This document shows, piece by piece, positions 50,169-60,196 of a DNA stretch of 64,000 nt. Position 1 is the first letter of the stretch, and every line of letters starts with the position of its first letter. The notes beneath the pieces were generated by a model that did no database searches, had not been told where the DNA came from, and saw only the letters and a program-made list of their open reading frames with translations. This DNA is from Okeania sp. SIO3B5 (GTDB taxonomy: Bacteria > Cyanobacteriota > Cyanobacteriia > Cyanobacteriales > Microcoleaceae). The stretch lies in the NCBI RefSeq assembly GCF_010692555.1, contig NZ_JAAHHG010000003.1, positions 34,190 through 98,189 of the forward strand. The letters are read 5' to 3'. Position numbers and translations under genes: made by a program.

Positions 50169-51440
50169 ATGGAAACAGTTTATAGTGATTATCTTCTTAT
50201 AGAAGAAGTAGGAAATATTTCAGGTCTTTTTACCCCAGAAGAACTAAGAGAGCTGAGAGAAGATTTCGAGGAAATTAGTTCTATTTATGAAAGATTAATT
50301 CCTAGTTTTATTAAGACGTACTTGGATGAAACTAACATCAAAGATGACTATCTTAATCCCAAACTAAGAAGCAAACTTGCTAATGAATTTAATAGATCAG
50401 AAGAGGAGCTAGAAAGAGAAGGTTTAGATTTTTTTCAAGCAGAGCTTCCTAATATTAAAAGAGCAATAAAAAAAGCAGACTCAAAAAAACAGTGGTCATC
50501 AATTATTGATATATGTGATAGTCTGATTACCTTTTACAATGTTCGTACCTACTGGGAAGATTTAGAAGAAACTCTACAAACAGCATTAACTGCTGCTAAA
50601 AAGGATAAAAACAAAGTTGCTGAAGCTCGCATATATAACAATATTGCTCATACTTCTCGACTACTAGGTCGCGCAAAAGAGGGAATAGATTATGGCTTAA
50701 ATAGTTATGATATTTTTTGCTCTCTAAAAAATACAGAGGGAAAAGCTGAATCTTCTTATACTCTCGGATATCTTTATCGTTCACTTGGTGAGTGGGAAGA
50801 CTCCATCAAATATTTTGAAAACTGTTTATCTCTTTTTAAACAGCTTGAAGATTTTGTAGGTGAAGCTGGAGCATTAGATGGTTTAGGTCAAGTTTATACA
50901 AAACAAGAAAACCTAGATGAAGCTGAAAAAGTTCTGGAAGAGAGCCTCAGAATTAAAGAAGAAAAAGTAGGCGATCGCTTTCAAATTAGCATTACTTTAA
51001 ATAACCTGGGTAAAGTTTATAAAATTAAAGGTAATTTAGAGAAAGCCAAAAATCTATTTGAGAGAAGTTTGAAAATTAAACAACAAATTGAAGACCGCCA
51101 AGGTCAAGGAGTTTCTTACAATGAATTAGGCGTGATTTATCGTTTAATGAAAGACTATAAACAAGCTCTAGAATATTTTGAAAAAAGTTTAGATATCAAA
51201 AAAGAAGTTTCTTCATCTGGTACTGGAAAAGCTACTGACAATCATGGTGAAGGGCTAACTTTTATGGAAATAGGTACTTTATATGAAGAGACAGATAAAC
51301 ATGAAAAAGCATTGATTAACTGGAAAAATGCTTTAGAAAAGTTAAATAACTACTCACCAGAATTTACACGAGTAACTAATTATATAAAATCTTTAGAAGC
51401 TCAAATGCAGCAAAAAGCTACTAGAAAAAGTTATAACTAA
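50169..51440 (+). CDS. TPR protein next to the STAND gene
   Basis: This 423-residue protein has an N-terminal helical region (about 1-150, GLDFFQAELPNIKRAIKKAD) resembling the segment that joins NB-ARC and TPR in cyanobacterial STAND proteins. Six or more TPRs follow (for example YRSLGEWEDSIKYFENCLSL, LNNLGKVYKIKGNLEKAKNL). It is likely the sensor part of the preceding STAND protein, encoded separately. The 337-bp gap holds a MITE, so a former fusion may have been split. Confidence 0.8.
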   Translation: METVYSDYLLIEEVGNISGLFTPEELRELREDFEEISSIYERLIPSFIKTYLDETNIKDDYLNPKLRSKLANEFNRSEEELEREGLDFFQAELPNIKRAIKKADSKKQWSSIIDICDSLITFYNVRTYWEDLEETLQTALTAAKKDKNKVAEARIYNNIAHTSRLLGRAKEGIDYGLNSYDIFCSLKNTEGKAESSYTLGYLYRSLGEWEDSIKYFENCLSLFKQLEDFVGEAGALDGLGQVYTKQENLDEAEKVLEESLRIKEEKVGDRFQISITLNNLGKVYKIKGNLEKAKNLFERSLKIKQQIEDRQGQGVSYNELGVIYRLMKDYKQALEYFEKSLDIKKEVSSSGTGKATDNHGEGLTFMEIGTLYEETDKHEKALINWKNALEKLNNYSPEFTRVTNYIKSLEAQMQQKATRKSYN

Positions 51441-51446
51441 TGTTGA

Positions 51447-52541
51447 TTAAAAAAGTCTCTCAAAAATAACCTTCGGTGCTTCTTCTGCAATTTGCTCTGC
51501 TACTAACTTATAGTTATGAGAGTTTGCTATTGGAGGTTGGATAGCTCTCAACCAACCTCCGCTTTTTTCTGCAATAGCTGAGTGATAAACTCTTCCATCA
51601 TCTTCTAATTTAAGTGTTTCTGTATGAGTTCCATAAAAAGCTATAATTCTTGATGGAATTGAACATTCTTCTACTAAATGAAGACAACTACTACCATGCA
51701 CAATTCCTATATTCGGCAAACCAGTTTCTTCAGACCATTGGTTTAGTGCATGAAAAAAGCCAACTTGTTTAGCAAAATCTCTGTTCCAATCTATATCTAA
51801 TGAAGTAGGAATAGGGCTTAAGTTATGTTGTTTACTCAGTTGAAAAATATCGCGATGAATCTCTTCGAGTGAACCGTATTGAATAGCAACTGGAATGACT
51901 ATAATATTGTGTTTTTTTAATTCTTTTTGAATCTTACCAATAGCAGGAATACTATCTTCGAAAGGAAAAGACATAAATGTGGCAATCTGTTCTTTTTCGC
52001 TCGGATTTTTTCCATAATCTGTCCCCAAAGATTTTAATCCGGAGAAAGGGAGAAAAATGACTTTAGCATCTCGAACATCAGTATTATTTTTTGCAGATTC
52101 AGCAACAGCTCTAAGTCTATCTATCACCTGTTCAACAGTTTTTTTTGAAGCAAAAAGACTAGGTTTGTTTGGCATCGGATGAGCTACGCCATAATTATCA
52201 AAAATAATTGGGTAATTCTCTTTTAAATTCTGACGTAAAAAATCCATAGCGCGAGAATCTGTAACAATATTATACTCAGAAGTATAGTATTTTTTTGCAA
52301 TACTATTTATCTTCTCTTTATCTAAAACTTTCTCCTCATAAGCTTCAAAATAAACCTTAGCACCTGTTTGTGAAAAAGTTTCTTCTAAGATTTCCTGAAA
52401 AACCAGAGGTGCCAAAACAATAACCGATATATTTTGTTGTTTTTGTTGAGTAAGATAATCGAGATAATCCTTTTGTGTACGCACCCCGCGTATTGCAAAA
52501 CCAACAGAATTTATGATAGGAATTATTTGATATTCTTTCAT
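51447..52541 (-). CDS. Unknown protein, convergent with the TPR gene
   Basis: With the start at MKEYQIIPIINSVGFAIRGV the protein is 364 residues; a frame 12 codons longer exists. I do not recognise the family. Visible features are alternating beta strands and helices (ISVIVLAPLVFQEILEETFS, NIIVIPVAIQYGSLEEIH) and two short motifs (NIGIVHGSSCLHLVEEC, GTHTETLKLEDDGRVYHS). It has no signal peptide and no membrane helix, so it is probably cytosolic with an alpha/beta fold. Its stop is six bases from the TPR stop on the other strand. Confidence 0.6.
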   Translation of the reverse strand: MKEYQIIPIINSVGFAIRGVRTQKDYLDYLTQQKQQNISVIVLAPLVFQEILEETFSQTGAKVYFEAYEEKVLDKEKINSIAKKYYTSEYNIVTDSRAMDFLRQNLKENYPIIFDNYGVAHPMPNKPSLFASKKTVEQVIDRLRAVAESAKNNTDVRDAKVIFLPFSGLKSLGTDYGKNPSEKEQIATFMSFPFEDSIPAIGKIQKELKKHNIIVIPVAIQYGSLEEIHRDIFQLSKQHNLSPIPTSLDIDWNRDFAKQVGFFHALNQWSEETGLPNIGIVHGSSCLHLVEECSIPSRIIAFYGTHTETLKLEDDGRVYHSAIAEKSGGWLRAIQPPIANSHNYKLVAEQIAEEAPKVIFERLF

Positions 52542-52666
52542 TTGATTTTTATTAGTAATTTTAGTTTCCTTTCCCAATCTTCTAATTTAACTATCTAGCA
52601 TTTAATCAGGTTACGAATTATTTTCTTTTCTATTACTTCTTGTGGCGGGGTCACAATTGACTAATT

Positions 52667-52927
52667 AGGGCTTACTGAAAAAGTCTTTTAGTGGGGGGAG
52701 GAGACAGGAGACAACCCACCCCTAACCCCTCCCAGGAGGGGGAGACAGGAGGAATGGGGAATGAGCGAGGAGGCAGGAGTAAGAATTATCCCTTAATTTT
52801 TCTGCCCAACTGTATCCACAAATACTAACTTTTTGAGCCTTATTAGCCGAAAATATGGTACTTTTTTTAACTTAATAAGGCTGAAACTTTATTTAGTAAA
52901 TACTTTTAGATTTAATCAGCAAACCCT
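52667..52927. mobile_element. MITE family E copy
   Basis: AGGGCTTACTGAAAAAGTCT to TTTAATCAGCAAACCCT, 261 bp. The interior has two near-copies of GACAACCCACCCCTAACCCC-type purine/pyrimidine tracts. Confidence 0.85.
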
Positions 52928-52977
52928 AATTAAATAAATATATTGACGATCAAACGAAACCATATAAAGATTTAAAC

Positions 52978-53095
52978 AGCCTGTTACTAATATTCTCATT
53001 GGTTCGACTACTGAGTATTTTTATTTGTTGTGGTTTTCAAAGGATAACTGAAAAACCACATCAAATACTATCGTACACTAAGAAATTATGCACAC
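52978..53095 (-). pseudogene. Duplicated relic of the uxs 5' region
   Basis: On the minus strand this stretch matches 44831-44940: AACCACATCAA, then a diverged spacer, then ATGAGAATATTAGTAACAGG, which encodes MRILVTG before the homology stops. It is a broken second copy of the uxs leader and first codons, placed just downstream of lepA. Confidence 0.75.
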
Positions 53096-53144
53096 AAAAT
53101 AATTAGTTTGAATCTTTAAAAACAGTTGAATTAGAGTTAATATT

Positions 53145-54950
53145 CTAATCTAATCGCAAAACTGCCATAAAAGCCTCTTGTGGCACATCAACTGTACCTA
53201 AAGACTTCATTCGTTTTTTACCTTTTGCCTGTTTTTGCAGTAATTTTTTCTTACGACTAATATCCCCACCATAACACTTAGCCAAAACATCCTTCCGTAA
53301 AGCAGGAATATGTTCACTAGCAATAACTTTAGAACCAATAGATGCTTGAATTGGTACCTTAAATTGATGGCGAGGAATCAATTCTTTCAACTTTTCTGCC
53401 AAAGCACGACCTACCCCATAAGCTTTATCCTTATGTACAATTACAGCCAAAGCATCCACTGGTTCAGCATTAATCATAATATCCAACTTAACCAAAGGAT
53501 TTTCACGATACCCTATAAGTTGATATTCCATACTCGCATAACCACGAGAACGAGATTTCATTTGGTCGAAAAAATCCGTGACTACCTCTGCCAAGGGTAT
53601 TTCGTATATTAAAGTAGTTCTACCCCTAGCCAAATACTTCATATCCTTAAATATCCCACGTCGTGATTGACCCAACTCCATTAATGTCCCTACATATTCT
53701 TCTGGAGTAATCATTTCTACTTGGACATAAGGTTCTTCAATTTTTTCTCGGTGATTAGGTTCTGGTAATAAATTTGGATTATCAATCAGAATAACTTCTT
53801 CTTTGCTAGTAGTTACTTGATAAACTACCGATGGAGAAGTAACAATTAAATCTAAATTATATTCTCGCTCCAACCTTTCCTGGACAATTTCCATGTGTAG
53901 CAACCCTAAAAAACCACACCGAAACCCAAAACCCATTGCACTTGATGTTTCTGCTTCATAAGATAAAGCTGCATCATTAAGTTTGAGTCGGTCTAGAGCT
54001 TCTCGTAAATCAGGAAACTGGTCAGCATCGGTGGGAAATAAACCACAAAATACCATAGGTTTAGCTTCTGTATAACCAGGTAAAGGAGCCTCTGCTTTTT
54101 TCTTGGCTAGAGTAATTGTATCTCCCACCCTGGCATCTTCCACAGCTTTGATAGCTGCTCCCAAATAACCTACCTCTCCTGCATGAAGCTCTTGTACTGG
54201 TTTTTGGGTGGGGGAGAGAACTCCCAATTCATCTATTTCATATTCTTTTCCTGATGCCATTAGTCGGATACGATCGCCCTTAGCAATAGTCCCATCCATC
54301 ACCCGGAAATATACAATTACCCCTCGATATGGGTCATAGTAACTATCAAATATCAGAGCGCGTAATTTTTCATCAATAGTATCTTGTGGTGGTGGTACTA
54401 ATTTAACAATTGATTCGAGAATTTCTGGAATCCCAATTCCTTCTTTAGCAGATGCTAAAATTGCACCGGAACAGTTTAGACCAATTATTTCTTCTATCTC
54501 TTGTTTGACTCTATCTGGTTCTGCTCCTGGAAGGTCAATTTTATTTAAAACCGGAATAATTTCTAGGTTATGCTCCAAAGCTAAGTAGACATTCGCTAAA
54601 GTCTGAGCTTCTACACCTTGGGAAGCATCTACTACTAATAAAGCACCTTCACAAGCGGCCAAAGAGCGGGACACCTCATAAGAAAAGTCCACATGGCCAG
54701 GAGTATCTATGAGATTTAATACATATTCTTCTCCATTTTCAGCACGATAATTCATTCGGGCAGCTTGTAGCTTGATTGTAATACCACGCTCCCTTTCTAA
54801 GTCCATTGTGTCTAAGAATTGCTCCTTCATCTCACGGTCTTCCACAGTGCCAGTTGCTTGTAAGAGGCGATCGGCTAAAGTTGATTTTCCATGATCTATA
54901 TGGGCAATAATTGAAAAGTTACGAATGTGTGATACAGGAACTTTTGTCAT
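53145..54950 (-). CDS. lepA: Elongation factor 4
   Basis: LepA is a ribosome-associated GTPase that can back-translocate tRNAs. The 601 residues show G1 [15 protein letters not shown]2/G3 [13 protein letters not shown] and [12 protein letters not shown], and G4 [12 protein letters not shown]. The LepA-specific C-terminal domain ends [20 protein letters not shown]. Length and order are normal. It stands alone. Confidence 0.97.
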   Translation of the reverse strand: MTKVPVSHIRNFSIIAHIDHGKSTLADRLLQATGTVEDREMKEQFLDTMDLERERGITIKLQAARMNYRAENGEEYVLNLIDTPGHVDFSYEVSRSLAACEGALLVVDASQGVEAQTLANVYLALEHNLEIIPVLNKIDLPGAEPDRVKQEIEEIIGLNCSGAILASAKEGIGIPEILESIVKLVPPPQDTIDEKLRALIFDSYYDPYRGVIVYFRVMDGTIAKGDRIRLMASGKEYEIDELGVLSPTQKPVQELHAGEVGYLGAAIKAVEDARVGDTITLAKKKAEAPLPGYTEAKPMVFCGLFPTDADQFPDLREALDRLKLNDAALSYEAETSSAMGFGFRCGFLGLLHMEIVQERLEREYNLDLIVTSPSVVYQVTTSKEEVILIDNPNLLPEPNHREKIEEPYVQVEMITPEEYVGTLMELGQSRRGIFKDMKYLARGRTTLIYEIPLAEVVTDFFDQMKSRSRGYASMEYQLIGYRENPLVKLDIMINAEPVDALAVIVHKDKAYGVGRALAEKLKELIPRHQFKVPIQASIGSKVIASEHIPALRKDVLAKCYGGDISRKKKLLQKQAKGKKRMKSLGTVDVPQEAFMAVLRLD

Positions 54951-55055
54951 ACTTTTGTTAATAATTTGAAATGTCTAATTTTTTTTATAGTCTTGACACA
55001 ATACTAATCTATCTATATTTCTTAACATATTTTAATTTTGAAGATTTTTGTAGCT

Positions 55056-55152
55056 GTGACATACTCCCACACTAAGCTCGCACTATAGTGTGGGCTACGA
55101 AACGAGAAGCCCACACTATAGCGTCAGCGAGCGTGTGGGAGATGTCACATTA
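55056..55152 (+). mobile_element. Solo TnpB-type hairpin end
   Basis: GACATACTCCCACACTAAGC, then TATAGTGTGGGCTACGAAAC, then GAGAAGCCCACACTATAGCG and GAGCGTGTGGGAGATGTCAC. Paired GTGTGGG stems and the ending GGGAGATGTCAC are the right-end form of cyanobacterial IS200/IS605-type elements. There is no transposase gene. The stretch 55160-55370 has no feature that I recognise. Confidence 0.6.
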
Positions 55153-55374
55153 AAAAAAATAGTAGCGGAGGACATCCCCTAACTAAGCCTAACCACCTGA
55201 ACTACTGTGGACAGAACCATCTCTGATTAGCTGTTGCAATAGCTAGAGATAGTTACATGGACTGGGTGAAGCAGTAATTTCTATGAGTGAGCTGGAAAAA
55301 ATTCACTTCAGAGAGTGGATTATGTCAACATGATAATATACAGTAACTTTTCTAGATTTAATTATTGTCTTACT

Positions 55375-55602
55375 ATGAATGAGTCTGAAGTTAATCAGTC
55401 GAAATTGCCAGAAAAAGTAGAATTATCTATCAACATAGATTCTAGATTATTAGACCAAGTTCAACATTTGACAAATGACCCTAGTAAGGTCATTGAAAGT
55501 GCCCTTCGTCAGTGGTTAAGAGGAGGACTTCCAGAAGATGAATTGGCCCTAACACTTCAAAGAAACCCTCCTATCCCACCAAGAGGGGAATGGAATGATT
55601 AA
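55375..55602 (+). CDS. Ribbon-helix-helix (CcdA/CopG-like) protein, possible orphan antitoxin
   Basis: With the start at MNESEVNQSKLPEKVELSIN the protein is 75 residues. It contains the beta strand KVELSINIDSRLL and two helices (LLDQVQHLTNDPSKVIESAL, RQWLRG), the RHH pattern. The C-terminus (NPPIPPRGEWND) is Pro-rich. No toxin gene lies next to it. The longer upstream frame is unlikely because it lacks the family pattern. Confidence 0.65.
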   Translation: MNESEVNQSKLPEKVELSINIDSRLLDQVQHLTNDPSKVIESALRQWLRGGLPEDELALTLQRNPPIPPRGEWND

Positions 55603-55659
55603 AATACTATCTATCTGAATTGGGATGTAGCTGCTGCAAAAGTGATTAGGAAAAGAGGA

Positions 55660-55815
55660 TTAATAGCCGTGGGGCACACGGTTAAAGAAAAAGCTTGTGG
55701 AGATGGTAGTAGCGGGGGTACAACTCAATCTGTTTGATTTGTTATCTAGTTAAGAATCTGTGATACAAGAATCTCCTGTTATAATCTCTGATTTAACGGT
55801 GAGAGTGTCAATTAC
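55660..55815 (+). mobile_element. Solo TnpB-type right end
   Basis: GCCGTGGGGCACACGGTT, then GGGGGTACAACTCAATCTG, TTGTTATCTAGTTAAGAATC, and the hairpin GAATCTCCTGTTATAATC..GATTTAACGGTGAG with GTGTCAATTA. It is the partner of 26733-26865 in the other orientation. Confidence 0.6.
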
Positions 55816-55906
55816 TTCAGATTGCGTGAAAAGCTTATATGAAGTCAATATAGTTATTGACAACAATTAATTGAGTTTGGAAACTACAAACAACAAAAAT
55901 TAAAGA

Positions 55907-56380
55907 ATGTCAAAATACACTCCTTTTGGCGTGAATTATTACTCTTTACTTGGACTCCATCCCCAAGCATCTAATCAGGAAATTAGAAAGGCATATCGAG
56001 AATTAAGTAAGCGCTATCATCCAGATACTACGGAGTTGCCGGAGGCGATCGCTAAGGCAAAATTTCAGCAAATTAATGAAGCTTATGCTACTCTTGTCAA
56101 CTCAGAAAAAAGATTAGAGTATGACCAAAAAATTAAGCGTTTATATGTAGATGATTTGAGTAAAAGAGTTAATTTTTATAATATAAATTCATCTAGCTAC
56201 TTAGACCCTCAAGACAGACCCTTATCTGCTGGTGAATTATTTGCTTTATTGATTATTGGTGTAACTTTAATTTGTTGTTTGTTGATAGCTATTACTATTG
56301 GCCTCATACGTCCAGAGCTAACTATCCAACCTATTCAACCACCAGGAAATCAATTTATAGAAATTAAATATTTGCTATAG
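55907..56380 (+). CDS. Membrane-anchored J-domain protein
   Basis: This 157-residue protein has a J domain at about 8-75 (NYYSLLGLHPQASNQEIRKA, the HPD in RYHPDTTELPEA, and EYDQKI). A linker follows, then one membrane helix (ALLIIGVTLICCLLIAITIG) and a short tail. J domains stimulate Hsp70/DnaK ATPase. It probably recruits DnaK to a membrane; tail-anchored J proteins of this size are common in cyanobacteria. Confidence 0.88.
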   Translation: MSKYTPFGVNYYSLLGLHPQASNQEIRKAYRELSKRYHPDTTELPEAIAKAKFQQINEAYATLVNSEKRLEYDQKIKRLYVDDLSKRVNFYNINSSSYLDPQDRPLSAGELFALLIIGVTLICCLLIAITIGLIRPELTIQPIQPPGNQFIEIKYLL

Positions 56381-56584
56381 CTTTATCAGTTCGAGCGACA
56401 TAGCTATCAATAAATATTTAAGATTTAATTAATTTCCATGATATTATTTAAATAATAACTGGAAAAATTCAATATACAGCGGTTTCCGTTGTTATGAGGT
56501 ATACCTGTAGCGGGCAAGATGCCCGCACTACAATTATCTTACCATTTAAGCTTATGCCTCATTTGCCCAAAATATGCTGTATAT

Positions 56585-56820
<236 letters not shown>

Positions 56821-56954
56821 TTCCAAAGGTATTTAACCGCTCTAAAAACCTAGCTACTAATCGTAGCAAACTAGCACCTTGAAAACTAAAGTTAGGGGGC
56901 GCATGCACAGGAATGCTTGTGTATGGAAAAGCTTTAAGCAACAAGTACCATAGA

Positions 56955-57175
56955 ACCAAAGTTTTTTTTAAGGTTTAAACTGTACCGTAGGGCATACGGG
57001 AACAGGCTTTTGATAGCGCAGCTCCTCTGAAAGAGGCAATAGAGCGAACGCGCAGGCGTGAGAACCATCTCTGGACTAGATGCCGTAAGGTGTTTAGTTT
57101 AATTGGACTCATTGAACCAAGAATCCTGGTTTCAGGAGAATCCCCGTGCGTTTACGCCGGGGAGTATGTCAAAAT
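56955..57175 (+). mobile_element. Solo IS200/IS605-type right end with omega-RNA-like sequence
   Basis: AACTGTACCGTAGGGCATAC, then CGAACGCGCAGGCGTGAGAA, ACCATCTCTGGACTAGATGC, and the classical end GAATCCCCGTGCGTTTACGC then CGGGGAGTATGTCAA. That hairpin plus GTATGTCAA is the standard right end of cyanobacterial TnpB elements. There is no tnpB on either side. Confidence 0.8.
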
Positions 57176-57284
57176 ATCAACTCTTGTTCCTTCAAAGTTT
57201 AATATTTTGAGTGTTTCTCAAATTAGTGATATGCAGTTGTTTTCCTTCTTTTCTATCCTCTGTTTCCCAAATTACCCAATAATT

Positions 57285-57395
57285 AAGGTTTAAAGTCTCT
57301 CCTTTAAAGGAGAAAAAATAAAAAATTTTCCCTACTGCGTCAATCCTCTCCTTAAAAAGAAGAGGTAATTGTTAATTATTAATTTTTGAATACTC
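57285..57395. repeat. Family F interspersed repeat
   Basis: CCCAATAATTAAGGTTTAAA, then GTCTCTCCTTTAAAGGAG, then CAATCCTCTCCTTAAAAAGA, and GAGGTAATTGTTAATTATTA. The layout equals the insert in brnT. Confidence 0.75.
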
Positions 57396-57574
57396 TCTAT
57401 TTCCTAAAATAAAGGAATTTTTTACCTCAAAACATAGGAATTGCTATAATACTGATACTACCAGATTTAATATTACTCAATCAACAGATTAACCAACAGA
57501 AAATTCTGCATCTTCTAGCTTCCCTATTGCAGGAGCTACTGTTAACTGAATTGACTCCTAGTTTATTAAAATTA

Positions 57575-57608
57575 AAACCAGACTCTTGAAAATTCAAGAA
57601 CCTGGTTG
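57575..57608 (-). terminator. Intrinsic terminator of psb34
   Basis: On the minus strand ACCAGGTTCTTGAA and TTCAAGAGTCTGGT form a stem with a short loop, followed by TTTTAATTTT. It lies about 30 bases after the psb34 stop. Confidence 0.75.
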
Positions 57609-57636
57609 AGTCTTTAAATAATTTTCACTTTAAAGT

Positions 57637-57810
57637 TTAAGCAGAAACAGAAAAAGCAACAAATACTAAACTACCTACTAATACAGCTCCTAGAGTTCCT
57701 AAAACTAAATAGTTAACTTGTTCTTTTTGATCTGGAGCGTCCGCTTGATACATTTTTGGCTCTGCAGCAAAATTATTTAGACGTCCACCTTCTTCTGTTG
57801 TATATGGCAT
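57637..57810 (-). CDS. psb34: Photosystem II assembly protein Psb34
   Basis: This 57-residue protein starts MPYTTEEGGRLNNFAAEPKM and continues through YQADAPDQKEQVNYLVLG into one membrane helix (TLGAVLVGSLVFVAFSVS). This pattern is conserved across cyanobacteria as Psb34, a small HliP-like protein that binds the CP47 side of photosystem II intermediates and is replaced during assembly. An intrinsic terminator follows. This is the clearest sign that the host is a photosynthetic cyanobacterium. Confidence 0.93.
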   Translation of the reverse strand: MPYTTEEGGRLNNFAAEPKMYQADAPDQKEQVNYLVLGTLGAVLVGSLVFVAFSVSA

Positions 57811-57883
57811 GATTAAAAGTCCTTTATCTTTTTTTTATCTTTACCTATCTTAACATAAATTTGGTGAATATAGGAAATTATTA

Positions 57884-58720
57884 CTAGCTTTGCTCTGAAT
57901 TAATCCTTCCAGTCAATGGTGAAGAGGCGATCGCATAATCTTTTTTGGGTATCCTTCCTGCTAAATAAGCCAAATGTCCTGCTTCTGTCGCCATCCCCAT
58001 TGCTTTGGCCATTACTGATGGATTTTTAGCTAGAGCGATCGCTGAATTAATTAGTAAGGCATCTGCTCCCATTTCCATTGCTTGAGTTGCTTCACTGGGA
58101 GTACCAATTCCTGCATCAACTACCACGGGAACCTTAATATTGTCAATAATTATTGAAATATTAGCTGCATTTTGGATTCCCTGGCCAGAACCTATAGGGG
58201 AACCCAGGGGCATAACTGTGACACAACCAACTTCTTCAAGTCTTTTGGCTAATAGTGGGTCAGCATTAATGTAGGGTAAAACGGCAAAACCCTCTTTTAT
58301 TAATTGTTCTGCTGCTTGTAATGTACCGATAGGGTCTGGGAGTAAATATTTAGGATCGGGAATAACTTCGAGCTTGACAAAATTATTATCTTCTTGACCC
58401 AATAATTTAGCCATTTCTCGTCCGAGTCTGGCAACTCTCACAGCATCTTCAGCAGTTTGACAACCTGCAGTATTTGGCAACATCCAGATTTTTGTCCAGT
58501 CTATAGCTTCTGCCAAACCTTCATGGCCAGGAGCTTTAGTTTGTACCCGTCGTACTGCCACAGTTACTATTTCACATCCACTAGCTTCTATACTTTGCTG
58601 CATTTTTTCTATGCTGGGATACTTACCTGTACCTGTCATTAGACGGGAGCTAAATTTTTTACCTGCGATAATTAGGGGTTGTTCTGGAGTTTGTGTAGTT
58701 AGTTTTTCTACTGTCTGCAT
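57884..58720 (-). CDS. thiG: Thiazole synthase
   Basis: ThiG forms the thiazole ring of thiamine from deoxyxylulose phosphate, dehydroglycine or glycine imine, and ThiS thiocarboxylate. The 278 residues show [19 protein letters not shown], catalytic Lys in [16 protein letters not shown], and the phosphate site [20 protein letters not shown]. The protein is not fused to ThiO as in some cyanobacteria. No other thi gene is adjacent. Confidence 0.95.
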   Translation of the reverse strand: MQTVEKLTTQTPEQPLIIAGKKFSSRLMTGTGKYPSIEKMQQSIEASGCEIVTVAVRRVQTKAPGHEGLAEAIDWTKIWMLPNTAGCQTAEDAVRVARLGREMAKLLGQEDNNFVKLEVIPDPKYLLPDPIGTLQAAEQLIKEGFAVLPYINADPLLAKRLEEVGCVTVMPLGSPIGSGQGIQNAANISIIIDNIKVPVVVDAGIGTPSEATQAMEMGADALLINSAIALAKNPSVMAKAMGMATEAGHLAYLAGRIPKKDYAIASSPLTGRINSEQS

Positions 58721-58862
58721 TGTTTAATTTTGATGTTTACAGATATTTTAAATTTTTTATTTAAATCCTAGTTTTTATGTTTATCGGAAGCTACAGAAGA
58801 TGAAGATATTTTTGGTATTGCTTCTGGGGAAAATTCCTGAATACTCGGTCGCGCAGCGGAAC

Positions 58863-59790
58863 GGATGTTCTATCATTTCTGAGCAAGGAATTTTAGTTGA
58901 ATAAAAAGTCATGCGTAGGGGCGAACGACCCCTTATAATACTTATGATATCACAAAAATTGTGAGAATGCTGCCAAAAATCATTTGACGCGCTGATTTTT
59001 TCTGGTGCTTCACAGAATGAAAAATTTAGTGGTTTTTCACTGAGGAGGTTTATAGATGGAAAAATTTAGATGATAGGAAAAGCCAACGGATGTTCTATCA
59101 TTTCTGAGCAAGGAATTTTAGTTGAATAAAAAGTCATGCGTAGGGGCGAACGACCCCTTATAATACTTATGATATCACAAAAATTGCGAGAATGCTGCCA
59201 AAAATCATTTGACACGCTGATTTTTCTGGAGCTTCACAGAATGAAAAATTTAGTGGTTTTCCACTGAGGAGATATAGATGGAAGAATTAGATGATAGGAA
59301 AAGCCAACGGATGTTCTATGGTCTCTGGGCAAGGAAATTTAGTTGAATAAAAAGTCATGCGTAGGGGCGAACGAGACCTTATAGTCTTTATGATATCACA
59401 AAAATTGCGAGAATGCAGCCAAAAATCATTTGACACGCTGATTTTTTGGAGCTTCAGAGAATGAAAAAATTAGTGGTTTTTCACTGAGGAGGTTTATAGA
59501 TGGAAAAATTTCGATGATAGGAAAAGCCAACGGATGTTCTATCATTTCTGAGCAAGGAAATTTAGTTGAATAAAAAGTCATGCGTAGGGGCGAACGAGCC
59601 CTTATAGTCTTTATGATATCACAAAAATTGCGAGAATGCAGCCAAAAATCATTTGACACGCTGATTTTTTGGAGCTTCAGAGAATGAAAAAATTAGTGGT
59701 TTTCCACTGAGGAGATATAGATGGAAGAATTAGATGATAGGAAAAACCAGTATATTGAAGCTTCACAGAATGCAAAAGTTAGTACTAGCT
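58863..59790. repeat. About 223-bp tandem array (four units)
   Basis: GGATGTTCTAT starts at 58863, 59088, 59309 and 59532 (intervals 225, 221, 223). Each unit holds TAGTTGAATAAAAAGTCATG, GTAGGGGCGAACGA, CTTATGATATCACAAAAATT and GTGGTTTTTCACTGAGGAG. Units differ by small indels and base changes. I see no gene or RNA signature. Confidence 0.93.
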
Positions 59791-59962
59791 GACATAGCAG
59801 TCTAAGGGAATAAATTTTCTGATTCTAATCTTAAAAAGAGGGGAGTATTTTTCAATCTTTTTCCTGTATTGCCCCTATTCAACATTACTAAACCGACATA
59901 TTAAGGTAATCATTATTTCTCAAGTCTAAAAACTTAATACTAAGTAAATTCTATAATTAATT

Positions 59963-60194
59963 AGGGCTTCCTGATTAAATCTAAAAGCATTGACATATAA
60001 ATACTTTAGCTTTTTTAGGGCTATTAAAAAGTGCACCTGTTTCAGTCTAAAACACTCAAAAAGTTAGTATTTTAGGCGCATAGTTAGGCAGAAAAACAAG
60101 GTACAATTCTTACTTCTACCTTCTCTAAATTCCCATTTCTATTGTCTCCTGTATCCTGTCTCCTACCCCTACTAAAAGACTTTTCAGAAACCCT
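59963..60194. mobile_element. MITE family E copy next to the PhyH gene
   Basis: AGGGCTTCCTGATTAAATC to GACTTTTCAGAAACCCT, 232 bp, ending two bases before the dioxygenase stop codon, so it may supply the 3' end of that transcript. Confidence 0.8.
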
Positions 60195-60196
60195 AA

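Noticed and set aside
55160..55330. Possible structured RNA (CTCTGATTAGCTGTTGCAAT region)
   Set aside because: Stem-like pairs are visible, but I could not match a known RNA family, and it may be part of a TnpB-type end.
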